A DNA stretch of 64,000 nt, from contig NZ_SJPF01000001.1 in the NCBI RefSeq assembly GCF_007859755.1, forward strand, positions 784,734 to 848,733, read 5' to 3'. The translations under genes were made by a program, and so were the position numbers. Of the stretch, positions 61,948 to 64,000 are shown one piece after another; positions within the stretch are counted from its first letter, which is position 1, and every line of letters begins with the position of its first letter. The notes beneath the pieces were generated by a model that did not search any database, was not told the origin of the DNA, and saw only the letters and a list, made by a program, of their open reading frames with translations. This DNA comes from Blastopirellula retiformator (GTDB taxonomy: Bacteria > Planctomycetota > Planctomycetia > Pirellulales > Pirellulaceae).

Positions 61948-62104
61948 TTAACAGCCTGTTGAAAAATGCCCTCGTGGCATTTTCCAACCTCGGCAGGCGC
62001 AGAGCGTAGCTCTTCGCGGCTCGCAAAATAACGACTTACGTCGCTATTTTGGGATCGCATCCCTGCGATCACGCAGTCCGTCGAGAAAATCAACGGACTG
62101 TTAA
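61948..62104 (+). repeat. 155-bp multi-hairpin dispersed repeat, copy C
   Basis: Starts TTAACAGCCTGTTGAAAAAT and ends CAACGGACTGTTAA; 157 bases, with both outer ends intact. It lies 49 bases upstream of the potassium transporter start, so it may influence expression of that gene. Confidence 0.88.
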
Positions 62105-62153
62105 GGACTTCATTGCGAGGCGCAATTCGTAAAACCAACGGAAACACAGGCCC

Positions 62154-64000
62154 ATGGCGGATGACCTGACATCGACCGAAAAGGACGAAAGCAAAGCCAC
62201 GTGGGCCAAGCTTTCGCTGGTCGCGCTCGGGGTCGTCTATGGCGATATCGGCACGAGTCCGCTGTACGCATTGCGAGAGTGTTTTCAGGAGGATCATGCC
62301 ATCGCCGCGTCGCACGATCATGTGCTTGGCGTGTTGTCGCTGATCTTCTGGGCGCTGGCGATCGTCATTTCGACGAAGTACCTCCTCTTCATTCTGCGCG
62401 CCGACAATGAAGGAGAAGGGGGAATCCTGGCGCTGGCGGCGCTGGTTACCTCGGGCGATTTGCAAAGCGAAAATCGCCGCTGGATTATTTTCACGCTTGG
62501 ATTGCTGGGCGGATCGCTACTGTACGCCGACGGGATGATCACGCCGTCGATCTCGGTCTTGAGTGCGATGGAAGGGTTGGAGGTGGCGGCGCCGGCGCTG
62601 GAAGCGTACGTCGAGCCGATCACCATTGCGATCTTGATCGGGTTGTTCCTGTTTCAATCGAAGGGAACGGCCAGCGTCGGAGCTGTTTTTGGCCCAGTCA
62701 TGATGATCTGGTTCGCCGTGTTGGCGATCATGGGGATCTCGCAGTTGATCCAAGCTCCGCAAGTGCTGGCCGCGATTCATCCGGCCTACGCGATACAGAT
62801 GCTGTCGGAGAATGGCCTGGCCGGATACCTGGTGTTGGGATCGGTCTTTTTGGTCGTCACCGGCGGCGAAGCGCTCTACGCCGATATGGGGCATTTCGGC
62901 AAGCGGCCGATCCGCACCAGTTGGTACTGCGTCGTGCTGCCGGCGCTGCTGCTCAACTACTTTGGGCAAGGCGCCTTTCTACTGCGCCATCCAGAAGGCG
63001 CCGTGAATCCGTTTTACTTGATGGCGCCCGGTTGGGCCCTCTACCCGCTGATCTTCCTTTCGGCTTTGGCGACGGTGATCGCGTCGCAAGCGGTGATTAC
63101 GGGCGCGTTTTCGCTGACGCTGCAAGCGATTCAACTCGGCTACAGCCCACGGATGAAGATTCGCCATACTTCGGCCGAGCAGATCGGTCAGATCTACATT
63201 CCGCTGGTGAACTGGGCGTTGATGTTCGCCTGCATTGGGCTGGTGTTGGGATTTCGCACGTCGAACAACCTGGCGGCCGCGTATGGCGTTGCGGTGACGA
63301 TCACGATGGTGATTACGACCGTGCTTTTTTTCCTGCTGACGCGGATGCGTTGGAACTGGCCGTTGCCTTTGGCGCTGGCGGTCTCGGGGGCGTTCTTGGT
63401 CGTCGATCTCTCGTTCTTAGGAGCGAACCTGTTTAAGGTCTCCAACGGCGGTTGGTTTCCGCTGTTGGTCGCTGGAGGCGCTTACGCGTTGTTGTCGACA
63501 TGGATGGCGGGACAGCGATTGCTGGCTCGCCGGATTCGCGAAAGGGCGCTCTCGGTCGAGCTGTACATCGCCGACTTGATGAACGATCCTCCGACCCGCG
63601 TTCCCGGATTAGCAGTTTACATGACCGGCAACCCAGTCGGTACGCCATCGGCGCTGATACGGAACGTGCGTCACAACAAAATGCTGCACGAGCAGGTTGT
63701 CTTTCTGACGGTGACGACCGTCAGCGTGCCGCATGTCCGTCTGGCGAAGCGGTTTGACCTGGAAGAGATTGGCGAAGGGTTTTACCGCATTCAGATCGAC
63801 TACGGTTTCATGGACTCGCCCAATATTCCGCTCACCTTGGCGACGATTCCGGCCGACCAGATCAATCTTCAGGGAGAAGACGTCACGTATTTTCTGGGGA
63901 CCGAGCGTCTGATTGCGACCGCTCGGCCCGGCATAGCGGTCTGGCGCGAGCGGCTGTTTGCCTGGATGTCGCGAAACGCGCAGCCGGCGACGGCGTACTT
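62154..64000 (+). CDS. kup: Low-affinity potassium transporter Kup, 3' end beyond the window
   Basis: Frame open from ATG at 62154 to the window edge, 615 codons, so nearly complete for a family of about 620-640. The N-terminal signature is LSLVALGVVYGDIGTSPLYALRE. Many hydrophobic segments follow (about twelve), with GGSLLYADGMITPSISVLSAMEG, GGEALYADMGHFG and the cytoplasmic C-terminal part (PGLAVYMTGNPVGTPSALIRNVRHNKMLHEQVVFLT). It imports potassium with protons. Repeat copy C occupies the region just upstream; no clear promoter was found between them. Confidence 0.93.
   Translation, partial: MADDLTSTEKDESKATWAKLSLVALGVVYGDIGTSPLYALRECFQEDHAIAASHDHVLGVLSLIFWALAIVISTKYLLFILRADNEGEGGILALAALVTSGDLQSENRRWIIFTLGLLGGSLLYADGMITPSISVLSAMEGLEVAAPALEAYVEPITIAILIGLFLFQSKGTASVGAVFGPVMMIWFAVLAIMGISQLIQAPQVLAAIHPAYAIQMLSENGLAGYLVLGSVFLVVTGGEALYADMGHFGKRPIRTSWYCVVLPALLLNYFGQGAFLLRHPEGAVNPFYLMAPGWALYPLIFLSALATVIASQAVITGAFSLTLQAIQLGYSPRMKIRHTSAEQIGQIYIPLVNWALMFACIGLVLGFRTSNNLAAAYGVAVTITMVITTVLFFLLTRMRWNWPLPLALAVSGAFLVVDLSFLGANLFKVSNGGWFPLLVAGGAYALLSTWMAGQRLLARRIRERALSVELYIADLMNDPPTRVPGLAVYMTGNPVGTPSALIRNVRHNKMLHEQVVFLTVTTVSVPHVRLAKRFDLEEIGEGFYRIQIDYGFMDSPNIPLTLATIPADQINLQGEDVTYFLGTERLIATARPGIAVWRERLFAWMSRNAQPATAY

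Overview
The window looks like chromosome from a planctomycete of the Pirellulales (Blastopirellula/Rhodopirellula-like). This rests on characteristic families: DUF1549/DUF1553 with a planctomycete cytochrome-c domain, DUF1501, DUF1559 pseudopilin-like proteins with partner lipoproteins, secreted sulfatases, FecR-type anti-sigma factors and an alpha-2-macroglobulin gene. The assignment is inferred from gene content only.

Layout. 1-4261: sulfatase tail, ankyrin protein and methyltransferase converging on a nested palindrome, then a non-coding array of A-tract/hairpin units (2064-2620), a secreted protein and an MBL-fold exonuclease. 4470-4835: tmRNA (ssrA) with a strong terminator, followed by a decayed island (about 4890-10480): HTH fragment, an IS3/IS407-type element, a tyrosine-recombinase remnant, a second IS3-family element with long perfect ends, IS256 and ISAs1 remnants and an orphan gene. 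10561-12217: DUF1294 protein and glutamine synthetase-like enzyme. 12302-20885 (minus): ECF sigma, FecR-like anti-sigma, LamG protein, DUF1549/1553 cytochrome protein and DUF1501 protein in one unit. 21292-22227: cation efflux protein. 22318-31298 (minus): complete MoxR/DUF58/Bat (aerotolerance-type) operon, including a huge DQQQ repeat. 31835-34660: sigma-54 response regulator and histidine kinase. 34829-37893: compact four-gene RNA-repair operon (P-loop kinase, Thg1-like 3'-5' polymerase, RNA ligase, HD-kinase). 38756-46982: RND tripartite efflux system and an O-methyltransferase. 47132-52608: ECF sigma next to an alpha-2-macroglobulin whose N-terminus looks like an anti-sigma zinc finger. 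52933-57445: PQQ-propeller protein, NTF2-like and AhpD-like proteins, and a divergent sigma-54 activator with three operator-like palindromes. 57569-60933: AraC regulator flanked by a decayed and an intact DUF1559/lipoprotein pair. 60931-62104: three copies of a 155-bp multi-hairpin repeat and a second copy of the A-tract array. 62154-end: Kup potassium transporter, cut by the window edge.

Most notable: (1) two related arrays with a shared leader built from A6-9 tracts plus GGTCCAGTCC motifs, non-coding and unassigned; (2) the Thg1/RNA ligase/kinase/HD operon, a plausible RNA-end repair pathway; (3) the alpha-2-macroglobulin carrying an anti-sigma-like zinc finger and an embedded pseudopilin-like segment beside its own ECF sigma gene. 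No searches could be run; family assignments come from reading motifs.
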